Shown here piece after piece: positions 1-3,561 of a stretch of DNA of 6,120 nt (its first letter is position 1; each line of letters begins with the position of its first letter). A program made the translations under genes and the position numbers. The notes under the pieces are model-generated. The model worked only from the letters and a program-made list of their open reading frames with translations. It made no database searches and had not been told where the DNA came from. The stretch is from the NCBI GenBank assembly GCA_045587485.1, contig JAZNCI010000024.1, positions 1-6,120 on the forward strand, given 5' to 3'. Source of the DNA: SIG440 sp045587485 (lineage in GTDB: Bacteria; Bacillota; Clostridia; Monoglobales; Monoglobaceae).

Positions 1-6
1 TTGTTT

Positions 7-66
7 ATTATACATCGCAAAGCTCACTTTGTCAACACCTTTTCAAAACTTTTTTCAATTTTTTTT
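7..66 (-). promoter_or_regulatory. Strong promoter P2 reading out of the left edge, with phased A-tracts
   Basis: On the minus strand there is a perfect TTGACA (30-35), a 17-bp spacer and a perfect TATAAT (7-12). Just upstream of the -35 lie T-runs at 40-43, 50-55 and 59-66, which are A-tracts on the minus strand spaced about one helical turn apart. That is the layout of an UP element or curved-DNA activator. The driven gene lies outside the window. Both hexamers and the tracts are seen directly; the strength is inferred. Confidence 0.85.
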
Positions 67-98
67 GAGGCATCGTCAAAATAGCGACAACATTCGGT

Positions 99-157
99 AT
101 GTTACCACAAATATCACCCTCTGTCAAGGGGTTTTTTGAAGTTTTTTCAGGTTTTTT
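99..157 (-). promoter_or_regulatory. Tandem promoter P1, 92 bp upstream of P2, same architecture
   Basis: On the minus strand there is TTGACA (122-127), a 17-bp spacer and TAACAT (99-104, 5 of 6 to consensus in a usual variant). T6 runs at 132-137, 142-147 and 152-157 repeat exactly every 10 bp. They begin the same 5 bp upstream of the -35 as those of P2. The duplicated layout, with about 90 bp between promoters, resembles the tandem P1/P2 promoters of Firmicute rRNA operons. The link to an rRNA operon is inference, because the downstream gene is not in the window. Confidence 0.75.
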
Positions 158-161
158 GAAG
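130..161. repeat. 10-bp tandem repeat with T6 tracts
   Basis: A 10-bp unit G-T6-N3 occurs three times in a row (131-140, 141-150, 151-160). The first and third units are identical, giving two copies of GGTTTTTTGAAG 20 bp apart. Spacing of one helical turn predicts intrinsic curvature. The repeat lies directly upstream of promoter P1. Confidence 0.7.
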
Positions 162-166
162 ATATG

Positions 167-198
167 AAAAGAAAAAGGTTTTGCATTGGCAAAACCTT
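167..198 (-). terminator. Intrinsic terminator of the small-protein operon
   Basis: On the minus strand a perfect 10-bp stem (189-198 with 175-184) has a 4-nt loop at 185-188 and is followed by a run of T5-C-T4. It begins 8 nt after the stop codon of the last gene of the minus-strand operon. It would keep that operon from reading into the promoters to its left. Confidence 0.9.
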
Positions 199-205
199 CC
201 GTAAC

Positions 206-457
206 TCATTTTATCCCCATGAAAAACAGATATCCAAGCGCCGCAAGAAGGATGTAATCGTCGCACCCTTCCCAAATAAGCACGGCAATTATGCCAAGAA
301 GGATGTAATCATCCTTCTCAAATCCGGAAAGAAGCTTGCCTATTTCGCTTTTTTTAAAAGCAGGCTCCCGGTGCGTCACCAATGGCTGCACTGCGTTTTG
401 TGACGGAACAGATTTCTGTTTGGAGGGCGCAAATGCACTCATTTGTGTTACTCTCAT
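206..457 (-). CDS. 83-residue protein with a 17-residue internal repeat, function unknown
   Basis: Last gene of the three-gene minus-strand operon, starting 15 nt after the stop of the preceding gene. The ATG is placed by AGGGGG at 465-470, 7 nt upstream. The N-terminal half is polar and low in hydrophobic residues. From about residue 48 the chain has two consecutive hydrophobic segments, each opening with the motif DDYILL, 17 residues apart. The same spacing shows in the DNA as two identical 16-bp stretches (244-259 and 295-310). Small clostridial proteins ending in acidic-start, leucine-rich repeats of this type are familiar to me, but I know no function. The segments could be short membrane helices or amphipathic helices for assembly. 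The gene is judged real from its ribosome site, operon position and the terminator right after it. Confidence 0.75.
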   Translation of the reverse strand: MRVTQMSAFAPSKQKSVPSQNAVQPLVTHREPAFKKSEIGKLLSGFEKDDYILLGIIAVLIWEGCDDYILLAALGYLFFMGIK

Positions 458-472
458 AATCCATCCCCCTTT

Positions 473-784
473 TTAAAACAGCTTGAGATCTTTACCCAGT
501 TTGCCTATGGAGGCAAGCTTCAGCACGGTAAGAGCGCTGTCCATATAAGGTGCGCGCTTCTCACTTAAAAAAGGCTTGATAGCAAGAAGCAGACGCGTTC
601 TGTCATCTGTCGGAGCGCTTTTCAGTGCACCCATAATGTTTCCAAGTCCGTTAAGGTCTCCAACGGGAGAGGATGGAGTTTCTTCTTTATTATTGCCACT
701 GCCCATAGAGGACAACACACTTGAAACTTTATTCATTATGTCAGGGTCCGCAAGAGCTTTGGAGATTTCCTGTTCAAGGTCCAT
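473..784 (-). CDS. 103-residue helical protein of unknown function, clostridial type
   Basis: Middle gene of the operon, beginning 4 nt after the stop of the 76-residue gene, so probably translationally coupled. Its own ribosome site is weak (a GGAAAGGG-like stretch at about 792-799). Residues 1-27 form a predicted helix containing DPDIMNKV. Residues 28-60 are a low-complexity Gly/Ser/Pro/Asn linker. Residues 61-103 form a second helical part with the sequence LLLAIKPFLSEKRAPYMDSA. Proteins with a short N-terminal helix, a variable linker and a C-terminal KPFLSxxR helix pair are common in Clostridia and have no known function. No signal peptide, membrane helix or catalytic motif is visible. 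A structural or assembly role is possible but unsupported. Confidence 0.8.
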   Translation of the reverse strand: MDLEQEISKALADPDIMNKVSSVLSSMGSGNNKEETPSSPVGDLNGLGNIMGALKSAPTDDRTRLLLAIKPFLSEKRAPYMDSALTVLKLASIGKLGKDLKLF

Positions 785-788
785 GGTA

Positions 789-1019
789 TCAGCCCTTTCC
801 GTTTATTATATCGGTAATTTTTTTTGCTATGTCGGGGTTTTGCTTAATTTCCTGCAAGATTTTATCCTTATCTATACCGTCTCCCAGTGTTCCCGAAGAC
901 TGAAGCTGTGATATCATTTCTTTCCCTTTTTCTGTTGCAGCAAATTCCTTCGCCTTTGCAACAGCCTCTTCAAGCTGCGATTTATTCATTCCCTTTAAAA
1001 TGTCCGCAATGTTTTTCAT
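789..1019 (-). CDS. 76-residue helical protein of unknown function, first gene of operon
   Basis: Promoter-proximal gene of the minus-strand operon. The ATG at 1017-1019 is chosen because AAGGAGATG lies just upstream (about 1025-1033). An in-frame extension to 1133 would run through the promoter and ribosome site of the divergent gene and is discarded. The protein is hydrophilic and almost wholly helical: a charged helix with LEEAVAKAKEFAATEKG (residues 16-32), a Gly-containing break at residues 43-48, and a C-terminal helix with NPDIAKKI (61-68). That last motif resembles DPDIMNKV near the start of the next gene's product, so the two may share a fold unit or interact. There are no Cys or catalytic motifs and no membrane segment. 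Function unknown; similar small proteins occur in Clostridia. Confidence 0.8.
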   Translation of the reverse strand: MKNIADILKGMNKSQLEEAVAKAKEFAATEKGKEMISQLQSSGTLGDGIDKDKILQEIKQNPDIAKKITDIINGKG

Positions 1020-1040
1020 ATAAACATCTCCTTTAATATA

Positions 1041-1068
1041 ATAGTATGCACTGTTGACAGGAAGTGTT
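1041..1068 (-). promoter_or_regulatory. Possible promoter of the small-protein operon, sporulation-like -10
   Basis: Upstream of the 76-residue gene the minus strand reads CATACTAT (1041-1048). It matches 7 of 8 positions of the sigma-E -10 pattern CATACAnT. An AACA sits 16 nt further upstream (1065-1068), as in sigma-K promoters. No good TTGACA-like -35 is visible for a sigma-A promoter on this strand. Such matches occur by chance in AT-rich spacers, so this is a weak call. Confidence 0.25.
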
Positions 1069-1082
1069 CTTTGGGTTAAAAT
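1054..1082 (+). promoter_or_regulatory. Sigma-A promoter of the phosphodiesterase operon
   Basis: TTGACA (1054-1059), a 17-bp spacer and TAAAAT (1077-1082). Transcription should start near 1088-1090. That puts the start at the very edge of the ribosome site AGAGGTGA (1089-1096) and gives a leader of only about 12-14 nt. The element lies back to back with the upstream region of the minus-strand operon. Confidence 0.85.
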
Positions 1083-1088
1083 ACTGTG

Positions 1089-1096
1089 AGAGGTGA
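1089..1096 (+). promoter_or_regulatory. Ribosome site fixing the GTG start of the phosphodiesterase
   Basis: AGAGGTGA ends 5 nt before the GTG at 1102. The in-frame GTG at 1093 lies inside this site and cannot use it, so 1102 is the start. Confidence 0.8.
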
Positions 1097-1101
1097 TTTT
1101 T

Positions 1102-1581
1102 GTGAGAGCAATTGTTCTGTCAGACAGCCACACAGATACAACCTCCCTCGAAAGGGCAATAGACAGTCAGGGAAGGCTTGACCTTATAATACACCTTGGG
1201 GATATTGCGAGGGATGTTGACTATATAGAGACAGGCTATTATCCCATACCCGTGGTATCGGTGCTTGGCAATAATGATTACCGGTATGGGGATTACGAAA
1301 AAGTGATTGACCTTGACGGACACAAAATCTTCATCTGTCACGGGCATACCCAAAGCGTAAGCAGTGGTTACGAGAGGCTTGAGGCTACGGCAAGGCGTCA
1401 CGGATGTGAGGCGGCTCTGTTCGGACATACCCACAGAAGTGTTCTTGAAAAGAGAGATGACGGATTTTTTATTCTTAATCCGGGAAGTGTGTCACGCCCG
1501 CGGGGCTGCGCACAGTCATTTGCAGTACTTGAAACGAATGGCGGAAAATTGAAAGCTGTAATTGTTGACTGGTTATTATAA
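1102..1581 (+). CDS. YfcE/MJ0936-type metallophosphoesterase
   Basis: Probable cytoplasmic two-metal phosphodiesterase of the calcineurin-like superfamily (Metallophos_2). All metal-site motifs are present in order: D8-S-H10, GD at 33-34, GNND at 56-59, H80-G-H82, and GHTH at 108-111, followed by NPGS at 126-129. At 159 residues it is close to the usual single-domain length for bacterial YfcE/YsnB-like enzymes. Characterised relatives hydrolyse phosphodiester model substrates; the natural substrate is not settled, so none is assigned. There is no signal peptide or membrane segment. The GTG start is chosen for its ribosome site. It is the first gene of a plus-strand operon, followed after 27 nt by a membrane-protein gene and then bofA. 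Confidence 0.93.
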   Translation: MRAIVLSDSHTDTTSLERAIDSQGRLDLIIHLGDIARDVDYIETGYYPIPVVSVLGNNDYRYGDYEKVIDLDGHKIFICHGHTQSVSSGYERLEATARRHGCEAALFGHTHRSVLEKRDDGFFILNPGSVSRPRGCAQSFAVLETNGGKLKAVIVDWLL

Positions 1582-1608
1582 GTGAGGGAAGTCAAGGAGA
1601 ATATAAAT

Positions 1609-2010
1609 ATGGAAGAAAAAGAAATTATATACAAAGGTTCGGCAGTGAAGCAAAAGTCGCCGAAAGAAACGATTATATCACTTGTAGGAATAGGAGTAAT
1701 GTGGGCGGCAGTATTCATTTTTTCAAGATATCTGCCCTTTCAGGGAGTTCTTCAGATTATCGGTATTGCGGTAAGCGCTGTTCTTATAAACAGGTTACTT
1801 AATAAAGGAACATTCTCGAAAACTTATATCCTGTATGAGGATGAGCTTGTGGTGATGACACGTTACGGACTTATAGAAAAGGAAAGCAGTATCCACCCAC
1901 TTTCCACATCGGTATTTACAGACACCTCAATCACTACAGACGGTGTAAAATACCCTTTTTATCCAGATGACACGCTAAAAGAAATCCTAAAAACAAAAAC
2001 CGCTTCATAA
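1609..2010 (+). CDS. Small two-helix membrane protein with a PH-like C-terminal region
   Basis: 133 residues. The ATG is preceded by AAGGAG (1594-1599). An in-frame GTG at 1582, abutting the previous stop, has no ribosome site of its own. Residues 21-40 and about 45-62 are hydrophobic and predicted to span the membrane as a hairpin. Both termini would then be on the same side, probably the cytoplasm given the Lys-rich N-terminus. Residues 70-130 look beta-rich (TYILYEDELVVMTRYGLIEKE, then IHPLSTSVFTDTSITTDG). That layout recalls bacterial membrane proteins with a PH-like domain after two helices, but the family assignment is only a guess. The stop codon is buried in the hairpin that precedes bofA. 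No function is assigned. Confidence 0.8.
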   Translation: MEEKEIIYKGSAVKQKSPKETIISLVGIGVMWAAVFIFSRYLPFQGVLQIIGIAVSAVLINRLLNKGTFSKTYILYEDELVVMTRYGLIEKESSIHPLSTSVFTDTSITTDGVKYPFYPDDTLKEILKTKTAS

Positions 2011-2032
2011 TATATTATGAGGTGGTTTTTTT
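1995..2032 (+). terminator. Terminator-like hairpin overlapping a stop codon and the bofA ribosome site
   Basis: The stem pairs 1995-2010 with 2015-2030 without interruption: 16 pairs, two of them G-U, around a 4-nt loop, with T7 at 2026-2032. Its core is a perfect 14-nt palindrome (2006-2019). Both G-U pairs would be A-C mismatches in RNA from the other strand, so the fold is suited to plus-strand RNA. The 5' arm contains the stop of the membrane-protein gene. The 3' arm contains GAGGTGG (2019-2025), the ribosome site of bofA, whose ATG follows directly at 2033. It can be read as an intrinsic terminator, as an RNA fold that masks bofA translation, or both. Confidence 0.75.
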
Positions 2033-2269
2033 ATGACTGTTATTTATATTATCCTTGGAATGGTGCTGACGGTGCTGTTTTTTCTGAACATAAAAAACGC
2101 CGCAGACATTCTGTGCAGAATCGTCGGCGGCATGGGCGTACTTATTGTGTATAATACTGTAATGACATCCTCCACGCAGGTGGGAATAAATCTTGTTTCC
2201 GCAATTATCGTGGGATTGTTGGGCCTCCCCGGGGGGCTGCTTCTTCTTTGCTTAACGGTTTTTCTTTGA
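2033..2269 (+). CDS. bofA: BofA-like inhibitor of pro-sigma-K processing
   Basis: A 78-residue, highly hydrophobic protein. Its C-terminal motif GINLVSAIIVGLLGLPG (51-67) matches the BofA signature. In Bacillus subtilis, BofA sits in the outer forespore membrane with SpoIVFA and blocks the intramembrane protease SpoIVFB, delaying sigma-K activation in the mother cell. Hydrophobic segments are at about 2-19, 30-43 and 54-78. By alignment from memory, Asn41 and Asn53 match the Asn residues important in B. subtilis BofA, while the following Thr is Ser56 here. It is slightly shorter than the 87-residue B. subtilis protein. The ribosome site lies in the hairpin upstream. No convincing promoter of its own is seen. 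The last 18 bp overlap the convergent gene's 3' end. It is the main evidence for sporulation. Confidence 0.85.
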   Translation: MTVIYIILGMVLTVLFFLNIKNAADILCRIVGGMGVLIVYNTVMTSSTQVGINLVSAIIVGLLGLPGGLLLLCLTVFL

Positions 2270-2809
2270 TGCTCTGACACATTCCTTTATGTGGCGAAGT
2301 GCGGCGTCCTCCCCTTGCTCCTTCAGCATAACGAGCCAGCTTTCAAGAAGTGCGGAGGTTTCGGGGTTGATAAAACGTCGGGCTCTACCCCTGTCAAAAT
2401 ATTCGTAAGGGTGAGAGTCGGTGTATTTTTCGCCCTGATAAATCTTGCTTGCGGCAACTCTGTCGCAGAACATTTCCGCAACGTAGCGTACGGGCATCTT
2501 TACGGGCATAACCTTTCTTTCAACGGGGTTGTAATCTGTCCAATGCTCAAAATGGTGCTTGTTCCTGCCCTTGTGATGAAGCCAGGCACTGCTGTAACCA
2601 AATCTTTCACGTTCCATCTCGTTGGGACTGCGGTCTCCCTGAAAATATTTTACTCCGGGAACAAATTCCTCGGGATAATATTTTGACAAATCGTGCCTTA
2701 ATCCCTGCCACAGTATTCCCGCCTTTCTTGCGTGGCGTATAACGGCGTGGCGGTGTCGGGTAACGGTCATAAAATGGCCGAAAAACCTACTGATAATATT
2801 CTTTTTCAA
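2252..2809 (-). CDS. DUF5662-like protein, possible metal-binding helical fold
   Basis: 185 residues from a TTG start placed by GAAGGTG (2815-2821). The reading frame stays open upstream through the tRNA gene, but that part is not coding. The sequence fits the family I know as DUF5662: HFMTVTRHR (12-20), GLRHDLSKYYPEEF (36-49), YFQGDRSP (55-62), SSAWLHHKGRNKHHFEHW (73-90), and a region around 109-133 with VAEMFCDRVAASKIYQG. Conserved histidines and the His39-Asp40 pair followed by LSK recall metal-dependent HD-type hydrolases, but that is inference and no reaction is known. There is no signal peptide or membrane helix. Transcription probably comes by read-through past the tRNA terminator, since no clear promoter precedes it. 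Its 3' end overlaps bofA tail to tail by 18 bp. Confidence 0.85.
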   Translation of the reverse strand: MKKNIISRFFGHFMTVTRHRHAVIRHARKAGILWQGLRHDLSKYYPEEFVPGVKYFQGDRSPNEMERERFGYSSAWLHHKGRNKHHFEHWTDYNPVERKVMPVKMPVRYVAEMFCDRVAASKIYQGEKYTDSHPYEYFDRGRARRFINPETSALLESWLVMLKEQGEDAALRHIKECVRASKKNR

Positions 2810-2814
2810 AAAAA

Positions 2815-2821
2815 CACCTTC
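2815..2821 (-). promoter_or_regulatory. Ribosome site fixing the TTG start of the DUF5662-like gene
   Basis: GAAGGTG on the minus strand is followed by five T and then TTG. The first in-frame ATG (codon 14) would cut off the conserved HF at 12-13 and has no comparable site. Confidence 0.7.
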
Positions 2822-2844
2822 TTTGAAAACTAATAATGGAGTTG

Positions 2845-2872
2845 AAAAGCGACTTGTATACAAGCCGCTTTT
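2845..2872 (-). terminator. Terminator of the tRNA-Arg gene
   Basis: Twelve-base arms (2845-2856 and 2861-2872) flank a TATA loop. In minus-strand RNA all positions pair, with one G-U; in plus-strand RNA the same position (2852/2865) is an A-C mismatch. The fold is therefore suited to the tRNA transcript, ending in T4. The stem begins only 2 nt after the encoded CCA. Some termination in the other direction is possible because T6 follows there. Confidence 0.8.
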
Positions 2873-2873
2873 T

Positions 2874-2950
2874 TGGTATGCCTGATGCGATTCGAACGCA
2901 CGACCTTCAGAGTCGGAGTCTGACACTCTATCCAACTGAGCTACAGGCAC
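2874..2950 (-). tRNA. tRNA-Arg (anticodon CCG), CCA encoded
   Basis: Cloverleaf read on the minus strand. The acceptor 5' arm GTGCCTG (2944-2950) pairs with CAGGCAT with a G-U at the first pair. The D-arm has GTAGCTCAGTTGGATAGAG. The anticodon stem TCAGA/TCTGA encloses the 7-nt loop CTCCGAC, giving anticodon CCG at 2914-2916. The T-loop is TTCGAAT on a 5-bp stem GTGCG/CGCAT. The discriminator is A (2877) and CCA is encoded at 2874-2876. It decodes CGG. It has its own promoter upstream and a terminator right after it. Confidence 0.97.
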
Positions 2951-2963
2951 ATAAGTTTCCTTA

Positions 2964-2992
2964 ATTATACATATTTTTCCCGTTGAAGTCAA
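2964..2992 (-). promoter_or_regulatory. Promoter of tRNA-Arg
   Basis: Minus-strand TTGACT (2987-2992), a 17-bp spacer and a perfect TATAAT (2964-2969). Transcription should start about 7 nt upstream of the mature 5' end. The -35 lies in a short inverted repeat (GTTGA/TCAAC, 2982-2993) and is preceded by an A/T-rich stretch. Confidence 0.9.
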
Positions 2993-3009
2993 CACAAGAA
3001 AAAAGAAAA

Positions 3010-3201
3010 TTATGTCGTTTTATTTTTGTCTTTCCTCCGACACAAAATATTGCAATCGGAACAATCAATACGGCGGTTTGTTGAATATTCAGGGTAACAG
3101 CATAGAGCCCAGTCACATTCATCGCAAAGACAACTCTTTTTGCCATAGCCGTTGTGGGAGCAGTCTTTACCATTGTTCCCCGGTATAAGTTTCTCTCTCA
3201 T
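3010..3201 (-). CDS. 63-residue cysteine-rich protein, putative zinc-binding
   Basis: The start is fixed by a perfect AAAGGAGGAA at 3207-3216, one of the best ribosome sites in the window. Nine cysteines (14, 24, 26, 29, 34, 35, 47, 50, 54) and His16 fall in spacings such as C-x-C-x2-C, x4-CC and C-x2-C-x3-C, which suggests a small metal-binding (zinc ribbon or knuckle) fold. The remaining residues are polar, with a Lys/Arg-rich tail. There is no signal peptide, so disulfide-rich secretion is unlikely. Small proteins with a GKDC...CDECD core are familiar to me from Clostridia; none has a known role. No clear terminator lies between it and the tRNA promoter, so read-through into the tRNA is possible. 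An overlapping frame (2961-3173) lacks a ribosome site. Confidence 0.75.
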   Translation of the reverse strand: MREKLIPGNNGKDCSHNGYGKKSCLCDECDWALCCYPEYSTNRRIDCSDCNILCRRKDKNKTT

Positions 3202-3221
3202 AAAAATTCCTCCTTTATATT

Positions 3222-3250
3222 AAAATAACATATTGTTTCTTGCTTTTCAA
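3222..3250 (-). promoter_or_regulatory. Probable promoter of the cysteine-rich gene
   Basis: Minus-strand TTGAAA (3245-3250), a 17-bp spacer and TATTTT (3222-3227), placed just ahead of the ribosome site. The match is moderate in an AT-rich spacer. Confidence 0.5.
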
Positions 3251-3258
3251 CATAAATA

Positions 3259-3274
3259 TATTACATATGTAATA
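3259..3274. promoter_or_regulatory. Perfect 16-bp palindrome, candidate operator between divergent genes
   Basis: TATTACATATGTAATA equals its own reverse complement. It lies between the cysteine-rich gene (minus) and the regulator pair (plus), and just upstream of a TATAAT (3279-3284) that could be the plus-strand -10. A related half-site pair, ATGT-AAT-ACAT, overlaps its right side (3267-3277). Either downstream regulator could bind here to control both directions; that is inference. Confidence 0.45.
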
Positions 3275-3278
3275 CATT

Positions 3279-3284
3279 TATAAT
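3279..3284 (+). promoter_or_regulatory. Possible -10 of the regulator pair
   Basis: An exact TATAAT 52 bp before the ATG at 3336, but with no recognisable -35 at 16-18 bp. The 16-bp palindrome occupies the spacer position. TATTAT/TATACT at 3306-3314 is an alternative, also without a -35. An activator-dependent promoter would explain this. Confidence 0.3.
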
Positions 3285-3289
3285 ATATA

Positions 3290-3304
3290 AAGCAATATTT
3301 GCTT
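3290..3304. repeat. Short inverted repeat ahead of the regulator pair
   Basis: AAGCAA and TTGCTT are perfect 6-bp arms around TAT. It lies in the probable leader of the ribbon-helix-helix gene and may be a second operator or a small RNA hairpin. It is weak evidence in AT-rich sequence. Confidence 0.3.
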
Positions 3305-3335
3305 ATATTATACTTGTATCAAGGAGTGATTTGTT

Positions 3336-3518
3336 ATGGCAAAAACCGCTATACTCATAAACAAAAAAGGCGAAGATGGACATAGAGTTATTTCAGTAAG
3401 AATAAAAGAAGGCACTCTCAAGAAGCTCGATGATTTGTCGGTCAAAAGCAATCGTTCAAGGAACGAACTCATTAATATACTTCTCGAAAATTCTGTTGAT
3501 GATGTTGAGATAAACTGA
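3336..3518 (+). CDS. Ribbon-helix-helix DNA-binding protein (Arc/CopG type)
   Basis: 60 residues. AAGGAG (3321-3326) precedes the ATG. After a 17-residue basic N-terminal arm comes the DNA-contacting strand VISVRI (18-23), helix A (about 25-37, GTLKKLDDLSVKS), a turn at 38-40 and helix B starting with SRNELINILLEN (41-52). This is the usual order of a ribbon-helix-helix dimer. Such proteins act as repressors, plasmid copy or partition regulators, or antitoxins. No toxin gene is adjacent, so a stand-alone regulator is the more likely reading. The Xre-type gene follows on the same strand after 43 nt, and the two share a 12-bp identical leader around the ribosome site. Confidence 0.82.
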   Translation: MAKTAILINKKGEDGHRVISVRIKEGTLKKLDDLSVKSNRSRNELINILLENSVDDVEIN

Positions 3519-3547
3519 CTGAAACTTATATCCAACGCACCTTTTTC

Positions 3548-3556
3548 AAGGAGTGA
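3548..3556 (+). promoter_or_regulatory. Ribosome site fixing the TTG start of the Xre-type gene
   Basis: AAGGAGTGA stands 8 nt (from AAGGAG) before TTG at 3562. The in-frame GTG at 3553 lies inside the site. The 12 bases TCAAGGAGTGAT (3546-3557) are repeated exactly ahead of the previous gene (3319-3330). Confidence 0.8.
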
Positions 3557-3561
3557 TATTT

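Noticed and set aside
86..119. Ten-codon minus-strand frame with GTG start after GAGGGTGA (possible leader peptide)
   Set aside because: It lies within the spacer and -10 of promoter P1, so the P1 transcript would not contain its ribosome site.
115..137. Small plus-strand hairpin CCCT/AGGG with T6
   Set aside because: Only a 4-bp stem and no plus-strand gene upstream. The T6 is better explained as part of the 10-bp repeat.
164..403. Plus-strand open frame of 79 codons
   Set aside because: Opposite the 83-residue minus-strand gene and through its terminator. It has no ribosome site and no recognisable product.
1020..1133. N-terminal extension of the 76-residue protein
   Set aside because: It would run through the divergent promoter and into the phosphodiesterase gene; the internal ATG has a strong ribosome site.
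1985..2019. Sigma-E/K promoter for bofA with -10 CATAAT(A)T at 2006-2013
   Set aside because: Only a partial -10 match, produced by the hairpin palindrome, and no matching -35. Too weak to list.
2227..2237. CCCCGGGG palindrome near the end of bofA as a terminator
   Set aside because: It has no loop and no T-run. It results from Leu-Pro-Gly-Gly codons of the conserved BofA motif.
2291..2686. Plus-strand open frame of 131 codons
   Set aside because: Antisense to the DUF5662-like gene, which has family-like motifs. No ribosome site is seen.
2982..2993. GTTGA/TCAAC inverted repeat at the tRNA promoter as an operator
   Set aside because: Arms of 5 bp only, largely dictated by the -35 hexamer itself.
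2810..2995. N-terminal extension of the DUF5662-like protein
   Set aside because: This stretch is tRNA-Arg, its promoter and its terminator read as protein. The VAQLDRVSDSDSEGRAFESH stretch is a classic tRNA mistranslation.
2961..3173. Minus-strand frame overlapping the cysteine-rich gene
   Set aside because: No ribosome site, and it runs into the tRNA promoter. The alternative frame has a perfect site and patterned Cys.
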